A stretch of DNA of 64,000 nt from Rubrivivax sp. (GTDB lineage Bacteria > Pseudomonadota > Gammaproteobacteria > Burkholderiales > Burkholderiaceae), in assembly GCA_016790225.1 (NCBI GenBank), contig JAEUOZ010000054.1, positions 1 through 64,000 on the forward strand. Reading direction: 5' to 3'. This document shows positions 34,219-47,102 of the stretch, piece after piece. Below the pieces are notes generated by a model. That model saw only the letters and a list, made by a program, of their open reading frames with translations, did not search any database and was not told where the DNA came from. Positions within the stretch are counted from its first letter, which is position 1; every line of letters begins with the position of its first letter. Made by a program: the position numbers and the translations under genes.

Positions 34219-35193
34219 TCACTTGCGGTAGGCGTCCACCAGGGCCTTGCCCTCGGGGCCGGCCTTGTCCAGCCACTCCTTGAGCAGCGTCTCGCCCACC
34301 TTCTTCATGTCGGCGGTCAGCGCGGCCGGCGGGGGCAGGATCTGCATGCCACCGCCCTTGAGCTTGTCCAGGCTCTCCGTGTTGGCGCGCTTGCTGGCCG
34401 CCAGGCCCCGCGCCTCGGCATCGGCGGCGGCCTTCATCACCGCATCCTGCGTGGGCTTGTCCAGCTTGTCGAAGGCCGCCTTGTTGACGATCACGGCGTT
34501 CTTGGGCAGCCAGGCCTGCGTGTCGTACCAGAACTTCACGTGCTCGTGCAGCTTGGCATCCCAGCCCGTGGAGCCGCTGGACATCATGCTCTCGACCACA
34601 CCCGTGGCGAAGGCCTGGCTCACCTCGGCGGCCTGGATGGTGACCGGCTGCGCGCCCACCAGCTCGGCAATGCGGCTGGTGCCCGGGTTGTAGGCGCGCC
34701 ACTTGATACCCTTCAAATCAGCCGCGCTGGCCAGCGGCTTCTTGGAATAGATGCCCTGCGGCGGCCAGGGCACGGCATACAGCACCATCATGCCCTGCTC
34801 GCCGAGCTTCTTGTCCAGCATCGGCTTCTGGGCGCGCCACAGCTTGGCGGCCTCGTCGTAGCTGTCGGCCAGGAAGGGCAGGGCGTCGGCGCCGAACAGC
34901 TGCCACTCGTTCTGGTAGATGGACAGCAGGATCTCGCCGATCTGCGCCTGCCCGCCCTGCACCGCGCGCTTGATCTCGGGCGCCTTGAAGAGCGAGGCGT
35001 TGGCGTGCACGGTGATCTTGAGCTTGCCGCCGCTGGCCTTGTCGATGTCGTCGGCAAAGGCTTGCAGATTGACGGTGTGGAAGTTGGTGGCCGGGTACGC
35101 GGCGGGCAGGTCCCACTTGGTCTGGGCCTGGGCGGCAACCGAGCACAGCGTCAGGGAGGCGGCAGCCATCATCAGGCGGCGGGTCAGGTTCAT
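34219..35193 (-). CDS. dctP: TRAP transporter substrate-binding protein (DctP), copy 1
   Basis: A 324-residue periplasmic protein. Residues 1-23 are a signal peptide (LTRRLMMAAASLTLCSVAAQ). The family pattern continues with GGKLKITVHANASLF, EIKRAVQGGQAQIGEI, LPFLADSYDEA, DLKGIKWRAYNPGTSRIAEL (with the carboxylate-binding arginine) and AWLPKNAVIVNKAAFD. It captures a carboxylated substrate for the DctQM permease. The gene at 37825 encodes a protein of the same length with about half its residues the same by eye. Confidence 0.92.
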   Translation of the reverse strand: MNLTRRLMMAAASLTLCSVAAQAQTKWDLPAAYPATNFHTVNLQAFADDIDKASGGKLKITVHANASLFKAPEIKRAVQGGQAQIGEILLSIYQNEWQLFGADALPFLADSYDEAAKLWRAQKPMLDKKLGEQGMMVLYAVPWPPQGIYSKKPLASAADLKGIKWRAYNPGTSRIAELVGAQPVTIQAAEVSQAFATGVVESMMSSGSTGWDAKLHEHVKFWYDTQAWLPKNAVIVNKAAFDKLDKPTQDAVMKAAADAEARGLAASKRANTESLDKLKGGGMQILPPPAALTADMKKVGETLLKEWLDKAGPEGKALVDAYRK

Positions 35194-35293
35194 CGGGGGC
35201 TCCTCGTTGGGGGCAGCAAAGGTCCGCTAGCATAGGTTGTGCCTGATTGCCGTTCGAACCCGGGGCAACCCTGAAACGCAGCGCCTGCCGATC

Positions 35294-35989
35294 ATGCTGG
35301 GCCTCCTGATGCTGCAGACGCGCTTTCCGCGGCCACCGGGTGACATCGGACATCCCGCGACCTTCGGCTTCGAGGTGCGGCGGCGCGTCGTTCAGGGTGC
35401 TTCGCCCGCACGCGTCGTGCGTGCCGAGCCACCGGGAGCCAGCGCAGGTCCAGAAGAAGCCGCGTGGCTGCAGCCGTTCATCACCGCCGGCGAGGAGCTG
35501 GTGGCGCAAGGCGCCAGGGCGCTGGGCACCAGCTGCGGGTTTCTGGCAGGCTGGCAGCGCGAGCTGCAGGCGGCCTTGCCGGTGCCGGTATGGACTTCGG
35601 CCCTGCTCAAGCTGGCTGAATTGCGCGGCACGCGATGCGGTGTGATCACCATCGAGGCGGCTTCGCTGAGTGCCGCGCACTTCCTGGCCGTGGATGCCGA
35701 TCCGCAGACCCCGGTGGAGGGCATCACGCCGGGCTCCGCGCTGCACGCGACGCTGCTGCAGGATCTGCCCACGCTCGATGAGGACGATGCCTGCCGCCAG
35801 GTGGTGGCGGCGGGTCAGCGCCTGGTGGCGCGTCACCGCGATCTGCAGGCGCTGGTGCTGGAGTGCACCAACCTGCCGCCTTACGCCCGGGCGCTGCAGC
35901 AGGCCGTCGGCCTGCCGGTGCATGACATCGTCTCGCTGCTGAACGAGCGCATGGCCGGGCTCGATGGCGCAGCGGCGAGCGCGCGATGA
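35294..35989 (+). CDS. Aspartate/glutamate racemase family protein
   Basis: A 231-residue protein with the two-cysteine layout of the Asp/Glu/hydantoin racemase superfamily. The first cysteine is in ALGTSCGFLAGWQ, the second in LVLECTNLPPYA, and the N-terminus MLGLLMLQTRFPRPPGDIG is typical of a distinct subgroup. It should interconvert L and D forms of an acidic amino acid or related compound. The start at 35294 is chosen for family length; an earlier in-frame ATG at 35237 adds residues without homology. It overlaps the LysR gene by 4 nt (ATGA) and is divergent from dctP copy 1. Confidence 0.78.
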   Translation: MLGLLMLQTRFPRPPGDIGHPATFGFEVRRRVVQGASPARVVRAEPPGASAGPEEAAWLQPFITAGEELVAQGARALGTSCGFLAGWQRELQAALPVPVWTSALLKLAELRGTRCGVITIEAASLSAAHFLAVDADPQTPVEGITPGSALHATLLQDLPTLDEDDACRQVVAAGQRLVARHRDLQALVLECTNLPPYARALQQAVGLPVHDIVSLLNERMAGLDGAAASAR

Positions 35990-36897
35990 ACCTGCGCTTT
36001 GTCGAGGCCTTCTACTGGGCCGTCACGCTGAAGAGCGTGACGCGTGCGGCCGAGAAGCTGTTCATCACGCAATCGGCGCTGTCCAGCCGGATCGCGGCGC
36101 TGGAAGAAGAGCTGGGTGTGCTGCTGCTGGACAGGCGCGACAAGCAGTTTCGCCTCACGATCGCCGGCACACGCTTTCACCGGCATGCCGAACGCCTGCT
36201 CAGCCTGCAGAGCGAGATCCGGGCCGAGCTCGGCGGGCCGGGGGTCCAGCGCAGCGCGGCGCTGCGGCTGGGCGTGATCGAGTCGGTTCTGCACTCCTGG
36301 CTCGTCGACTGGGTGCAGGGCTTTCGCCAGCACCATGTGCAGCTGCAGCTGGATCTGACGGTGGAAACCACGCCGGTGCTGCTGGATCAGCTGCGCCGCG
36401 GCACGCTGGACCTGATCGTCGCCGCATTGCCGGTGGACGGCGAAGGCATGGGCAGCCGGGCGCTGGCGCCGATGCCGATGGTGCTGGTCGGGCCGCGCGC
36501 CGGCGTGCGCCCGCGGCGGCAGAGCCTGGCGCGGCTGGCACAGACGCAGGAGCTGCTGACCTTCCAGCGCGGCTCGCAGCCGCACGTGGCGCTGCTGGAG
36601 CAGTGCCGCAGCGAGGGCGTGGAGTCGCCGCGGGTGCACAACATCTCCTCGATCTCGGCCATGGTGGAGCTGGTGGCACAAGGCTTCGGGCTGGCCACGC
36701 TGCCCGAGGCCACGGTGGCGCGGCTGTCGGCGCAACGACCGCTGGCGCTGATCCGCACCGAGGCACCGCTGAGACCGCTACCCATCCACCTGAGCTGGCG
36801 CGAGGACCCGGGTGCACCGATCGTCGGCCAGGCCGTGGCCGCCATCCTGGCGCAGCCCCACGTCCTGCCCTCATCGAAAAAATCGATGAAGGCATAG
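35986..36897 (+). CDS. LysR-family transcriptional regulator
   Basis: A 303-residue regulator. Residues 1-60 form the winged helix-turn-helix (FVEAFYWAVTLKSVTRAAEK, LFITQSALSSRIAALEEELG, LLLDRRDKQFRLT). Residues 90-295 form the effector-binding domain (LRLGVIESVLHSWL, SISAMVELVAQGFGLATLPE). It is translationally coupled to the racemase and lies between the two TRAP operons, so it probably controls both in response to the transported or catabolised acid. The target site was not identified. Confidence 0.9.
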   Translation: MNLRFVEAFYWAVTLKSVTRAAEKLFITQSALSSRIAALEEELGVLLLDRRDKQFRLTIAGTRFHRHAERLLSLQSEIRAELGGPGVQRSAALRLGVIESVLHSWLVDWVQGFRQHHVQLQLDLTVETTPVLLDQLRRGTLDLIVAALPVDGEGMGSRALAPMPMVLVGPRAGVRPRRQSLARLAQTQELLTFQRGSQPHVALLEQCRSEGVESPRVHNISSISAMVELVAQGFGLATLPEATVARLSAQRPLALIRTEAPLRPLPIHLSWREDPGAPIVGQAVAAILAQPHVLPSSKKSMKA

Positions 36898-36948
36898 AAA
36901 AACTTCTCGTTTGCCAGCGGCGCGGGGCGGTTTTCACAATCGCCCTCC

Positions 36949-37764
36949 ATGAGTTCAGTGACCGACCCAAGCCGCCACCCGGCCCGGCACGCCAGCCCGG
37001 CCGAGTGGCGTGCCGCCTTCCGTGCAGGCCACGCGCCTGCGCATACCGTCGGCCTGGCCGAGCGCCATGTGCAGGGCAACGTCGTGATCCTGCCCCAGGC
37101 CTTTGCGGGCGACTTCCTGCGCTTCTGCCAGCGCAACCCCAAGCCCTGCCCGCTGCTGGCCGTGGGCGATGCCGGCAACCCGCTGCTGCCCACGCTGGGC
37201 GAGGATGTCGACCTGCGCAGCGACCTGCCGCGCTACCGCGTCTGGCGCGATGGCCAGGTGGTGGACGAACCCACCGACATCAGCGCACTCTGGCAAGCCG
37301 ACTGGGTGGGCTTCGTGCTGGGTTGCTCGTTCAGCTTCGAGCAGGCGCTGCTCGACGAAGGCGTGCCCTTGCGCCACGTCGAGCAGGGCCGCAACGTGGC
37401 GATGTTCCGCACCCGCGTGCAGACCGTGCCGGCCGGGCCGTTTCACGGGCCTCTCGTGGTGACCATGCGGCCCCTGAAGGCGGCCGATGCCATCCGCGCG
37501 GTGCAGATCACCTCGCGCTTCCCGGCCGTGCACGGTGCGCCGGTGCACATCGGGGATCCGGCGCTGATCGGCATCGAGGACCTGTCACGGCCTGACTACG
37601 GCGATGCGGTCGAGGTGCGCGCCGACGAATTGCCGGTCTTCTGGGCCTGCGGCGTCACGCCCCAGGCCGCCCTGTTGCAAGCACGCCTGCCGCTGGCCGT
37701 CACGCACGCGCCGGGCGCCATGTTGATCAGCGATCTGCTGAACCACCAGCTCGCGGCCTTCTGA
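36949..37764 (+). CDS. DUF1445 / D-glutamate cyclase-like hydro-lyase
   Basis: A 271-residue protein of the DUF1445 family. [53 protein letters not shown] and [14 protein letters not shown] are in family order, and [17 protein letters not shown] is the conserved C-terminal block. The mammalian homologue DGLUCY interconverts D-glutamate and 5-oxo-D-proline. With a racemase, TRAP transporters and 5-oxoprolinase around it, a D-glutamate/5-oxoproline route is the natural reading, but activity of bacterial members is poorly tested. Confidence 0.82.
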   Translation: MSSVTDPSRHPARHASPAEWRAAFRAGHAPAHTVGLAERHVQGNVVILPQAFAGDFLRFCQRNPKPCPLLAVGDAGNPLLPTLGEDVDLRSDLPRYRVWRDGQVVDEPTDISALWQADWVGFVLGCSFSFEQALLDEGVPLRHVEQGRNVAMFRTRVQTVPAGPFHGPLVVTMRPLKAADAIRAVQITSRFPAVHGAPVHIGDPALIGIEDLSRPDYGDAVEVRADELPVFWACGVTPQAALLQARLPLAVTHAPGAMLISDLLNHQLAAF

Positions 37765-37824
37765 AGCCGCGCGCACCTCCCGAGCCCGACCCCTGTCTCG
37801 ACCACCCACCGCATGGAGAACCGC

Positions 37825-38799
37825 ATGAACCGTCGTCAACTGGCCGCCGCCACCTGCCTGGGCCTCGCCCTGGCCAGCCAGACCGCATGGTCACAGACCC
37901 GCTGGGACCTGCCTTCGGGCTACGGCGTCAACACCTTCCAGGTGCAGAACCTGCAGTGGTTCGCCGACGAGGTGGACAAGGCCACCGCCGGCAAGCTGAA
38001 GATCACGCTGCATCCGGGCGCGAGCCTGTTCAAGGCCAACGAGATCAAGCGGGCGGTGCAGACCGGCCAGACGCAGATCGGCGAGTTCATCCTCTCCGGC
38101 GCAGCCAACGAAAACGCACTCTTCGGCGTCGATTCCATTCCCTTCCTGGCCACCACCTACGAGCAGGCGCGCAAGCTGGATGGCGCCTCGCGCCCGGCGC
38201 TGGACAAGCTGCTGGCCTCGCAGGGCATGACGCTGCTCTACACCGTGCCCTGGCCCGGTCAGAGCCTGTACTCGAAGAAGCCGGTGTCTTCCCTGGCAGA
38301 CCTGAAGGGCACGAAGATGCGTGCCTACAACCCGGCCACCACACGCATTGCAGAGCTGGTGGGGGCCCAGGCCGTGACCATCCAGCTGGCGGAACTGCCG
38401 CAGGCCCTGGCCACCGGGGGCGTGGACAATTTCCTGACCAGCAGCGCCAGTGGCGTGGACAGCAAGCTCTACGAACAGGTGAAGTTCTTCTACGACGTCA
38501 ATGCCTGGCTGCCGCGCAATGCGGTGGTGGTGAACCAGAAGGCCTTCGAGGCGCTGGACCCCGCCACCCGGGCCGCGGTGCAGCGCGTGGCCGTGGCCGC
38601 CGGTGACCGCGGATGGAAGGTCAGCGACCAGAAGGACGACGAGTACCTGAAGGAACTGGGCGCGCGGGGCATGACGGTGGACCGCAGCAGCGCCAAGCTG
38701 AAGGCCGAACTCAAGGCCATCGGCGAACGCATGACGGGCGAATGGCTCCGGCAGGCCGGCGCCGAGGGGCAGGCCATCATCGACGCCTACCGCAAGTAA
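37825..38799 (+). CDS. dctP: TRAP transporter substrate-binding protein (DctP), copy 2
   Basis: A 324-residue periplasmic binding protein with signal peptide NRRQLAAATCLGLALASQTA. GKLKITLHPGASLF, EIKRAVQTGQTQIGEF, VPWPGQSLYSKKPVSS, KMRAYNPATTRIAEL and AWLPRNAVVVNQKAF parallel copy 1 position by position. The ATG at 37825 is preferred over one at 37813 because GGAG at 37815 then serves as ribosome-binding site. It begins the second transporter, 60 nt after the DUF1445 gene. Confidence 0.92.
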   Translation: MNRRQLAAATCLGLALASQTAWSQTRWDLPSGYGVNTFQVQNLQWFADEVDKATAGKLKITLHPGASLFKANEIKRAVQTGQTQIGEFILSGAANENALFGVDSIPFLATTYEQARKLDGASRPALDKLLASQGMTLLYTVPWPGQSLYSKKPVSSLADLKGTKMRAYNPATTRIAELVGAQAVTIQLAELPQALATGGVDNFLTSSASGVDSKLYEQVKFFYDVNAWLPRNAVVVNQKAFEALDPATRAAVQRVAVAAGDRGWKVSDQKDDEYLKELGARGMTVDRSSAKLKAELKAIGERMTGEWLRQAGAEGQAIIDAYRK

Positions 38800-38824
38800 G
38801 CCGCCGCCAGTGCCGGGTTTTGCC

Positions 38825-39346
38825 ATGCGTCTGCGTCAACTGATGGATGCGGTCTACCGCGGGCTGATGTTCCTCTCAGGCCTTTCGATGCTGACCGCCT
38901 TTCTGGCCGTGATGGCCGGCATCGCGGACCGGCAGATGGCCTGGGGTCTGCGGGGGCTGGATGCCTATGCAGGCTATGCGATCGCCGCTGCGCTGTTTCT
39001 CGCGCTGCCACAGACCTTGCAGCGCGGCGAGCACATCCGCGTGTCGCTGCTGGTGCAGCGCCTGCCGGCGGTCTGGCGTGGCGTGCTGGAGTGGTGGAGC
39101 CTGGGCGCGGCGCTTGCGCTGTCCGGGGCGCTGGCATTCTATGCGCTGAGGCTGGTGTGGGTGTCCTACACCACGCACGATGTCAGCCAGGGCAGCGATG
39201 CCACGCCGTTGTGGATACCGCAGATCGCGATGGCGCTGGGTTGCATCGGGCTCGCGCTGGCCTTTGCCGACGCGCTGGTCTCGCGCGCCGTGGGTGCCGC
39301 CTTCTTCCGCGAAGCGGCCCCGGGCGAAGCCGCCCGCGTCGAGTGA
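38825..39346 (+). CDS. dctQ: TRAP transporter small permease (DctQ), copy 2
   Basis: A 173-residue protein with four hydrophobic segments. LDAYAGYAIAAALFLALPQT, QRGEHIRVSLLVQRL and SDATPLWIPQIAMALG match the copy 1 small permease. The start at 38825 avoids a GTG at 38810 lacking a ribosome-binding site. It is 25 nt after dctP and 15 nt before dctM. Confidence 0.88.
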   Translation: MRLRQLMDAVYRGLMFLSGLSMLTAFLAVMAGIADRQMAWGLRGLDAYAGYAIAAALFLALPQTLQRGEHIRVSLLVQRLPAVWRGVLEWWSLGAALALSGALAFYALRLVWVSYTTHDVSQGSDATPLWIPQIAMALGCIGLALAFADALVSRAVGAAFFREAAPGEAARVE

Positions 39347-39361
39347 AACACAGGGTTTGAC

Positions 39362-40654
39362 ATGGACATCACCACCGCTGCCCTGCTCATCGGCCTGCTG
39401 CTGGCCGTGCTGGCCTCTGGTCTGTGGATCGGTCTGGCATTGCTGGGCGTGGCCGTGCTGGCCATGCAGTGGTTCACCACGCGCCAGGTCGGCGACAGCA
39501 TGGTCTTCACGATCTGGGGCAGCACCTCGAGCTGGACGCTGACGGCGCTGCCGCTCTTCCTGTGGATGGGCGAGATCCTGTTCCGTTCACGCCTGACCGC
39601 TGACCTCTTCAAGGGCCTGGCGCCCTGGCTCAACCGCATTCCGGGGCGCCTGCTGCATGCCAACGTGCTGGGCTGCGGCATCTTCGCCGCGGTGTCGGGC
39701 TCCAGTGCGGCCACCTGCGCCACCATCGGCAAGATCACGCTGCCGGAGTTGAAGCAGCGCGGCTATCCGGACGCCATCTCCATGGGCTCGCTGGCCGGTG
39801 CCGGCACCTTCGGGCTCTTGATCCCGCCTTCGATCATCATGATCGTCTACGCGGTGGCCACCGATGTCTCGATCGCCAAGCTCTTCGTGGCTGGCGTGGT
39901 GCCGGGTGTGCTGCTGATGACCCTCTTCAGCACTTACCTGATGTGGTGGGCCTGGCGCCACCCCGACCAGGTGCCGGCGGGCGAAGCGCAGATGCCCCTG
40001 GCGCAGAAGCTGGCGGCCGCCCGGCACCTGATCCCGGTGCTCACGCTGATCGCCCTGGTCATCGGTTCCATCTACAGCGGCATCGCCACGGCCACCGAAT
40101 CGGCGGCTTTGGGTGTCGCGGGTGCCCTGCTGCTCAGCGCGATCGAAGGCAGCCTCAACCGGAAGACCTTCATCGAAGGCCTCACGGCGGCCTGCCGCGT
40201 CTACTGCATGATCGGCCTGATCCTGGCCGGCGCGTCCTTCCTGACGCTGGCCATGGGCTTCATCGGCCTGCCGCGGGAGATTGCCGCGTTCATCGGCAGT
40301 CTGAACCTCACGCCCTTCCTGCTGCTGCTGTTGCTGATGGGCTTCTTCATCATCCTGGGCTGCTTCCTGGACGGCATCTCGATGGTGGTGCTGACCATGG
40401 CCGTGCTTCTGCCTACGGTGCAGGCGGCCGGCATCGACCTGATCTGGTTCGGCATCTTCATCGTGCTGGTCGTGGAGATGGCACAGATCACGCCTCCCGT
40501 GGGCTTCAACCTCTTCGTGCTGCAGGGTCTGACAGGGCGGGACCTGCCCTGGCTGGCCCGCGCGGCCTTGCCCTTCTTCGGGCTGCTGATCCTGGCCGTG
40601 GGCCTGATCTACCTGTTTCCCCAGACCGTGCTCTGGTTGCCCGGTCTGATGTAA
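39362..40654 (+). CDS. dctM: TRAP transporter large permease (DctM), copy 2
   Basis: A 430-residue permease with the same signatures as copy 1: FAAVSGSSAATCATIGKIT, GAGTFGLLIPPSIIMIVYAV, IYSGIATATESAALGV, FFIILGCFLDGISMVVLTM and EMAQITPPVGFNLFVLQGLT. It completes a DctPQM set encoded in the order P-Q-M and is followed 114 nt later by the 5-oxoprolinase gene. Confidence 0.93.
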   Translation: MDITTAALLIGLLLAVLASGLWIGLALLGVAVLAMQWFTTRQVGDSMVFTIWGSTSSWTLTALPLFLWMGEILFRSRLTADLFKGLAPWLNRIPGRLLHANVLGCGIFAAVSGSSAATCATIGKITLPELKQRGYPDAISMGSLAGAGTFGLLIPPSIIMIVYAVATDVSIAKLFVAGVVPGVLLMTLFSTYLMWWAWRHPDQVPAGEAQMPLAQKLAAARHLIPVLTLIALVIGSIYSGIATATESAALGVAGALLLSAIEGSLNRKTFIEGLTAACRVYCMIGLILAGASFLTLAMGFIGLPREIAAFIGSLNLTPFLLLLLLMGFFIILGCFLDGISMVVLTMAVLLPTVQAAGIDLIWFGIFIVLVVEMAQITPPVGFNLFVLQGLTGRDLPWLARAALPFFGLLILAVGLIYLFPQTVLWLPGLM

Positions 40655-40768
40655 ACCCGAAGCTCCGACACCGCGGCGCGGCTGCGAACATCGCGGCTGG
40701 CCCGGCAGCGCCGTGGGCGAGCCCATGGCCGCCGACCGCCGGGCGCCGATCACCACAAGGACCTTGTC

Positions 40769-44593
<3,825 letters not shown>

Positions 44594-44745
44594 CGGCGCG
44601 GAGTCGCGCAGCGGCGTCATCTGTCTGACTGGCCGCTGCGGCCCGTGATGCAGTTCACGCGGCGCCGGGCCGCCCTTCAGCCCGGGCCCGATGTGGCCGA
44701 AGAGATCGAGGTCTTCCCTGCGGTCTCTTCCTGCATCGGGCTTCC

Positions 44746-45612
44746 ATGTCGCTGTTTCCCCTGCGTTCCACACGCCGCGCCCGCCGGCTGCGCGTCGACT
44801 CGCCCGGCCCGGTGCGGGCGGCACAGCCGCCCCGTGCCGCTGCCCGGCGCCTGGCACTTCAGGCCCTGCTGATCGGCCTGGCCTGGTTCTGTACCCAGGC
44901 CATGGGCCAGGAGTCGGTTCCGGCCGGCACCGCATCCGGCTGGGGTGTTCCGGCCGTGCAGGCGCCGGCCAGCGCCGCCACCGCAGCTGCAGCCACGGCG
45001 AGCCCCGAGCCCGCCGCGGAATACCGCATCTCGCGCGGGGACGAGCTGAACCTGCGCTTCTTCTACACGCCGGAACTGAATACCAGCGCCACCGTGCGCA
45101 GCGACGGCCGCATCTCGCTGCCGCTGCTGGGTGAGCTGCCGGTGGAAGGCCTCAGCGTCGCCGAGCTGTCGGCTCTGGTGGAGCGTCTGCTGACGCCCCA
45201 GGTGAAGCGCGCCCAGGTGGCCATCAACGTGCAGGGCAGCAACCACCTGCGTGTCTTCGTCGGGGGCGAGGTCGGCCGCCCGGGCATGCAGCCGCTGGTC
45301 GGGCCGCTGACGGCGCTGCAGGCAGTGATGGTGGCTGAAGGCTTCAAGGATACGGCGCAGCCCAGCCAGGCGCTGGTGCTGCGGCGCACGGCCCAAGGCG
45401 GGCGCCAGGTGATCGCGCTGGACCTGCAGGCCGTGATGTCGGGCGCGCAGACGCAGCGCGACGTGACCCTGCAGCCCTTTGATGTGGTGGTCGTGCCGCG
45501 CAGCGGCATCGCCGATGTCGGCCGCTGGGTGGATCTGTACATCCGCCGCACGCTGCCGGTCAGCTTCGGCTTGAACTATGCGATCGAAAACCGTCGGGGC
45601 GGCACACCATGA
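44746..45612 (+). CDS. Polysaccharide export outer-membrane protein (Wza-like)
   Basis: A 288-residue export protein. After a basic N-terminal stretch there is a hydrophobic segment (ALQALLIGLAWFCTQA, residues about 38-53), then an Ala-rich linker. Residues 90-185 form the polysaccharide-export domain (YRISRGDELNLRFFYTPELN, VRSDGRISLPLLGELPVEGL). An SLBB domain follows (VFVGGEVGRPGMQPLVGPLT). The C-terminus (VDLYIRRTLPVSFGLNYAI) is amphipathic, as in Wza pores. No lipobox is obvious. It overlaps the next gene by 4 nt and opens an eight-gene exopolysaccharide operon. The start is the least certain part. Confidence 0.87.
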   Translation: MSLFPLRSTRRARRLRVDSPGPVRAAQPPRAAARRLALQALLIGLAWFCTQAMGQESVPAGTASGWGVPAVQAPASAATAAAATASPEPAAEYRISRGDELNLRFFYTPELNTSATVRSDGRISLPLLGELPVEGLSVAELSALVERLLTPQVKRAQVAINVQGSNHLRVFVGGEVGRPGMQPLVGPLTALQAVMVAEGFKDTAQPSQALVLRRTAQGGRQVIALDLQAVMSGAQTQRDVTLQPFDVVVVPRSGIADVGRWVDLYIRRTLPVSFGLNYAIENRRGGTP

Positions 45613-47102
45613 AGCCGGGTCCGGACTGGCCTGAAGGCCTGCCGCTGCCGCTGGCGGAACCGCCGCCGCGCAGCACACCGCTGCGCGAGCTGCTGACGCA
45701 CGCCTTCCGCGACCGTCGGCGCATCGCGTTGACCTTCGCCGCGGGCATGCTGCTCACGGTGCTGGCGTCGATGGTGCCGTCGACCAAGTACACCTCCGAA
45801 GCGGCGCTGCTGCTGCGTCTGGGCCGCGAATACATCTACACGCCGGAAGTGGGCGACGCGCAGACCGGCGCGCCGATGGCCTACGACCGCGAGCAGACGC
45901 TGATGGCCGAGGCACGCATCCTCAGCAGCCGCGACCTCAAGGAAAAGGTCATCGACAAGCTGGGCCTGGGACGCATCTATCCCAACCTGGCCGATGGCGA
46001 CGCCGCTCCGCGCCGCGAGGCGGCCGTGCTGGCGTTCGAGCGTGCGCTGCAGGCCGATCTGCTGAAGGGTTCCAACCTGATGCAGGTGTCGTTCACGCAC
46101 CCCAACCCGCAGATCGCGGCCCAGGTGCTGTCCGAACTGATCGATGCCTACCTGGCCAAACGATCGGTGATCTTTGCCAGCGCCGGCCATGGCACGGCCG
46201 AGGCCGACTTCATCAAGCGCACCATCCAGTTGAATGCGGCCGAAGAGCGCATCGCCACGCTCAAGCGCGAACGCGGCATCCGCGCCTTCGGCGAGGAGCA
46301 GACGCTGCTGCTGGCGCAGCGCAATGCCCTGGAGCAGAAGCAGAGCGACACCACGCTGGCGCTGTCGCAATCATCCAGCCGCGCGCAGGCCCTGCGGGCC
46401 GCCGTGGCCAGCGCTTCAGGTGATGTGACGCTGTCCAGCGAGACCCAGCGCAGCGAGGCGATGGACAGCGGCCGGCGCACCTTGCTGGATCTGCGGCTGA
46501 AGGAGCGCGATCTCAGCTCGCGCTTTGCCGAGACCCACCCGAGCGTGGTCGATGTGCGGGCGGACATCGCCCGCACCGAAGACTTCCTGCGCGAGCTGGA
46601 AAGCCGGCCGGTGCGCACGCAGAAGACGGGCCGCAACCCCACGCGCGACGTGGCCGAGAGCGAACTGCTGCGCTCGCAGGCCGAGCAGAAGCAGGCCGCG
46701 GCCGGGGCGGCGGTGCTGTCGCGCCAGCGCGAGCAGCTTGACCAGCGCCTGGCCACCTTTGCCGACAGCGAGCGCGAGCTGCAGGCGCTGGAGCGCGAGC
46801 GCCGCCTGGCCGAATCCAACTACGAAGCGGCCGCCAAGCGCTGGCGCGACGAGCTGGCGCTGGAAGAGCTGGACCGCAAGCGCCGCTCCAACGTGAGCAT
46901 CGTGCAGCCGCCGCTGGTGCCGCTGAAGGGCACGTCCATCGCGCCGCTGATCCTGGTCGTCGGCACGGTGCTCAGCCTGGGCGCCGCGGCGCTGGTGGCC
47001 TTCCTCAGTGCGCTGTGGCGCGACACCTTCCTCTCGCCTGAACAGGTGGAACGCGAGCTGGGCATTCCCGTCCTCGCCAGCGTGCCGGAGCGCCAGCCAT
47101 GA
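45609..47102 (+). CDS. Chain-length determinant protein (Wzz/GumC family)
   Basis: A 497-residue polysaccharide co-polymerase. One transmembrane helix lies at about 34-54 (RIALTFAAGMLLTVLASMV) and another at about 440-466 (APLILVVGTVLSLGAAALVA). Between them is a large periplasmic coiled coil rich in Ala/Glu/Arg, including SSRDLKEKVIDKLGLGRIYP and LKERDLSSRFAETHPSVVDV, the latter a GumC-type signature. It lacks a fused kinase domain; a CpsD-like protein is encoded three genes downstream. It should set polymer length with the Wzy-type polymerase. Confidence 0.9.
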   Translation: MKPGPDWPEGLPLPLAEPPPRSTPLRELLTHAFRDRRRIALTFAAGMLLTVLASMVPSTKYTSEAALLLRLGREYIYTPEVGDAQTGAPMAYDREQTLMAEARILSSRDLKEKVIDKLGLGRIYPNLADGDAAPRREAAVLAFERALQADLLKGSNLMQVSFTHPNPQIAAQVLSELIDAYLAKRSVIFASAGHGTAEADFIKRTIQLNAAEERIATLKRERGIRAFGEEQTLLLAQRNALEQKQSDTTLALSQSSSRAQALRAAVASASGDVTLSSETQRSEAMDSGRRTLLDLRLKERDLSSRFAETHPSVVDVRADIARTEDFLRELESRPVRTQKTGRNPTRDVAESELLRSQAEQKQAAAGAAVLSRQREQLDQRLATFADSERELQALERERRLAESNYEAAAKRWRDELALEELDRKRRSNVSIVQPPLVPLKGTSIAPLILVVGTVLSLGAAALVAFLSALWRDTFLSPEQVERELGIPVLASVPERQP